Notes under the pieces: model-generated
The model's input: the letters and a program-made list of their open reading frames with translations, nothing else
What the model was told of the DNA's origin: nothing
Database searches by the model: none
NCBI GenBank assembly: GCA_963808315.1
Contig: CAWEFK010000036.1
Coordinates: 310,001 to 374,000, forward strand
Origin: Palsa-504 sp963808315
GTDB lineage: Bacteria; Actinomycetota; Actinomycetes; Streptosporangiales; Streptosporangiaceae
Length of the DNA: 64,000 bases
Direction of reading: 5' to 3'
Translations under genes and position numbers: made by a program
Shown: in pieces, positions 62,191 through 64,000 of the stretch
Numbering within the stretch: the stretch's first letter is position 1
How the letters are laid out: each line of letters begins with the position of its first letter

Positions 62191-63921
62191 TCAGTGCGAG
62201 TCGCGGGGGACCTCGTGCCCGCTGGCGCCGACGAGGAAGTCCAGGTCGGCGCCGGAGTCGGCCTGCAGGACGTGCTCGGTGTACAGCCGGGTCCAGCCCC
62301 GGGTGGCGTGCGGGGCGGGCGGCTGCCAGCTGGCCCGCCGCCGGGCCAGCTCCTCCTGGCCGACCTCCAGGGTCAGGCTCCGAGCCGGGACGTCCAGCTG
62401 AACCCAGTCGCCGGTCCGCACCAAGGCCAGCGGGCCGCCGGCGGCCGCCTCGGGGGTGACGTGCAGCACGACCGTGCCATAGGCGGTGCCCGACATGCGG
62501 CCGTCGCAGATCCGCACGATGTCGCGGATGCCGCGCAGCAGCAGCTTCTTCGGCAACGCCACGTTGGACACCTCCGGCATGCCCGGGTAGCCGCGCGGGC
62601 CGCAGTAGCGGATGACAAGCACCGTGGTCTCATCCACGTCGAGGTCCGGGTCGTCGGCCACGGCGTAGTACGCCGAGGGGGAGTCGAAGACCAGGGCCTG
62701 GCCGCGGTGCTTGAGCAGGTGCGGTGAGGCGGCGGACTGCTTGACCACGGCGCCGTCCGGGGCGAGGTTGCCGCGCAGCACCGCCGTCCCGGTGCCTGCG
62801 GGCTGGAACGGCTCGGCCCAGGACTTGATGACCTCGCGGTTCCAGCATGGTGCGGCCGCCACGTTCGCGCCCGCACCGGATCCGGTCACCGTGATCGCAT
62901 CGGCGTTCAGCAGGCCGGCCTGGTCCAGCTCGCGCATCACCGCGGGCAGGCCGCCGGCGTAGCAGAAGTCCTCCATCAGGTACTTCCCGCTCGGCTGCAG
63001 GTTCACCAGCGTCGGCACCTCCCGGGCCAGCGTGTCGAAGTCGTCGAGCGCCAGCGGCACGCCCAGGCGGCCGGCCAGGGCGAGCAGGTGGATGACCGCG
63101 TTCGTCGAACCGCCGATGGCCGCGTTCACCCGGATCGCGTTCTCGAACGCGGCCCGGGTCATGATGGCTGACGGGCGCAGGTCATCCCGCACCAGGCCGA
63201 CGATCACCTGGCCGGCGCGCTGCGCGGTCTCGAACCTGCGTGCGTCCACGGCAGGCCAGGTCGCCGAGTACGGCAGCTGCATGCCGAGGGCCTCGGCCAT
63301 CGACGCCATCGTGGACGCCGTCCCCATCGTCATGCAGTGCCCGTTGGACCTGGCCATGCAGCCTTCGGCGAACGCGCATTCCTCCTGGGTCATCCGCCCG
63401 GCCACCAGGTCTTCCTCGAACCGCCACACCGCCGTCCCCGAGCCGACGTCGGTGCCCTGGTACTTGCCGCTGAGCATCGGGCCGCCGGTGACCATCACCG
63501 CGGGCAGGTCCACGCTGGCCGCGGCCATCAGCAGCCCGGGCGTGGTCTTGTCGCACCCGGACAGCAGCACCACGCCGTCCAGCGGGTTGGCCCGCATCAG
63601 CTCCTCGGCTTCCATCGCGAGCAGGTTCCTGTACAACATGGCGGTGGGCCGCAGCAGCGTCTCACCCAGCGCCATGGCCGGGAACTCGAGCGGGAAACCG
63701 CCCGACTGCCAGACGCCGCGCTTGACCGACTCGGCGACCCGGTGCAGGTGGACGTTGCACGGCGCCAGCTCGGACCAGGTGGTCGCGATCCCGATCACGG
63801 GCCGGCCGTCGAAGACCTCGGGCGTGAACCCCTGGCTGCGCATCCAGGACCGGTACACCATTCCGGACCGGCCCGTTTCCCCGAACCACTGTGCACTGCG
63901 CAATCCGCTGTTCGCTGTCAT
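62191..63921 (-). CDS. IlvD/Edd family dehydratase (sugar-acid dehydratase type)
   Basis: The 576-residue dehydratase has Fe-S ligands in WSELAPCNVHLHRVAESVK, VVLLSGCDKTTPGLLMAAA and ARSNGHCMTMGTASTMASM. Other motifs are GGFPLEFPAMALGETLLRP, AAIGGSTNAVIHLLALAGR, YCGPRGYPGMPEVSNVALP and CDGRMSGTAYGTVVLHVTP. The GPRGYPGM/SGTAYGT pattern and length fit L-arabonate/D-xylonate-type dehydratases better than dihydroxy-acid dehydratase. The ATG giving MTANSGLRSAQWF is used. It is divergent from a nitrile hydratase gene with a 39-base gap and converges on the FtsX gene. Confidence 0.87.
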   Translation of the reverse strand: MTANSGLRSAQWFGETGRSGMVYRSWMRSQGFTPEVFDGRPVIGIATTWSELAPCNVHLHRVAESVKRGVWQSGGFPLEFPAMALGETLLRPTAMLYRNLLAMEAEELMRANPLDGVVLLSGCDKTTPGLLMAAASVDLPAVMVTGGPMLSGKYQGTDVGSGTAVWRFEEDLVAGRMTQEECAFAEGCMARSNGHCMTMGTASTMASMAEALGMQLPYSATWPAVDARRFETAQRAGQVIVGLVRDDLRPSAIMTRAAFENAIRVNAAIGGSTNAVIHLLALAGRLGVPLALDDFDTLAREVPTLVNLQPSGKYLMEDFCYAGGLPAVMRELDQAGLLNADAITVTGSGAGANVAAAPCWNREVIKSWAEPFQPAGTGTAVLRGNLAPDGAVVKQSAASPHLLKHRGQALVFDSPSAYYAVADDPDLDVDETTVLVIRYCGPRGYPGMPEVSNVALPKKLLLRGIRDIVRICDGRMSGTAYGTVVLHVTPEAAAGGPLALVRTGDWVQLDVPARSLTLEVGQEELARRRASWQPPAPHATRGWTRLYTEHVLQADSGADLDFLVGASGHEVPRDSH

Positions 63922-63947
63922 GCTGTCATTCTTAACACCACGGCTGC

Positions 63948-63960
63948 TAGGGTCGCGAAA
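63948..63960 (+). promoter_or_regulatory. leaderless promoter of nitrile hydratase gene
   Basis: TAGGGT (63948-63953) lies 7 bases before the ATG at 63961, the spacing expected of a leaderless actinobacterial transcript. No ribosome site is present in the 39-base gap. Confidence 0.5.
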
Positions 63961-64000
63961 ATGAGCCGTGTTCATGACATGGGCGGGCAGGCCGGCTTCG
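63961..64000 (+). CDS. nitrile hydratase beta subunit, N-terminus only
   Basis: Only 13 codons lie in the window: MSRVHDMGGQAGF. The pattern M-x-x-VHDMGG-x-x-GFG is the very conserved start of nitrile hydratase beta subunits, which with the alpha subunit hydrate nitriles to amides. The call rests on this motif alone. The alpha subunit would be expected beyond the right edge. Confidence 0.6.
   Translation, partial: MSRVHDMGGQAGF

Noticed and set aside
1..64000. tRNA, rRNA, insertion sequences
   Set aside because: I saw no cloverleaf, rRNA motif or transposase in any frame.

Overview
The window is very GC-rich. It has GTG/TTG starts, overlapping start/stop junctions (GTGA, ATGA), several likely leaderless starts, and families typical of Actinomycetota: DUF222, DUF3040, DUF1003, DUF6131, GAF-ANTAR, HxlR, mycofactocin mftD/E/F, and an intein-bearing Rv2578c-type radical SAM protein. 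I read it as chromosomal DNA of a soil filamentous actinobacterium, Streptosporangiales-like by feel only. There are no rRNA, tRNA, CRISPR, integrase or complete transposon features.

Layout. 1-7.6 kb: edge of a DUF222 protein, a broken isochorismate synthase carrying a repeat element, an MMPL transporter, the intein-containing radical SAM protein, and two small proteins. 7.7-12.8 kb: a small ORF plus hairpin ahead of an MFS efflux gene, then a second MFS gene with a zinc-ribbon protein, a TMEM175-like channel and a DUF1003 protein. 12.8-17.1 kb: mycofactocin genes mftE, mftF and mftD and a methyltransferase; mftA/B/C are not seen. 17.1-24.0 kb: a tightly overlapping five-gene cluster SWIM - DUF5691 - MoxR AAA+ - DUF5682 - VWA. 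This is the best candidate for an uncharacterised system. 24.2-29.7 kb: oxidoreductase, Lon-like N-domain protein, two PaaI thioesterases with a divergent HxlR regulator, and a PLP ammonia-lyase.

29.6-32.5 kb: a molybdate/tungstate-type ABC importer. 32.7-35.7 kb: a MetE-like methyltransferase, two tiny membrane proteins sharing a strong terminator, and STAS and GAF-ANTAR regulators. 35.9-43.6 kb: a tyrosine phosphatase facing a Pot/Phn-type ABC importer operon that ends in a metallophosphoesterase and is preceded by a LacI regulator with a good operator. 43.7-49.3 kb: YceI, pirin, a large conserved protein of unknown function, aminopeptidase N. 49.4-55.1 kb: a complete Liv-type ABC importer and a TetR regulator. 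55.1-64 kb: IPP isomerase, a 5'-truncated histidine kinase, a methyltransferase, a two-component pair next to an FtsX permease that carries the N-terminus of a lost ATPase, an IlvD/Edd dehydratase, and the first codons of a nitrile hydratase beta subunit at the right edge.

Two window-wide points. First, about 25 single-base frameshifts interrupt genes that otherwise read well. Many sit in G/C runs, so much of this is probably sequence error, and genes typed 'pseudogene' are broken only as given here. Second, a 25-nt G/C palindrome recurs nearly identically inside three unrelated coding regions, always in a linker or disordered stretch.
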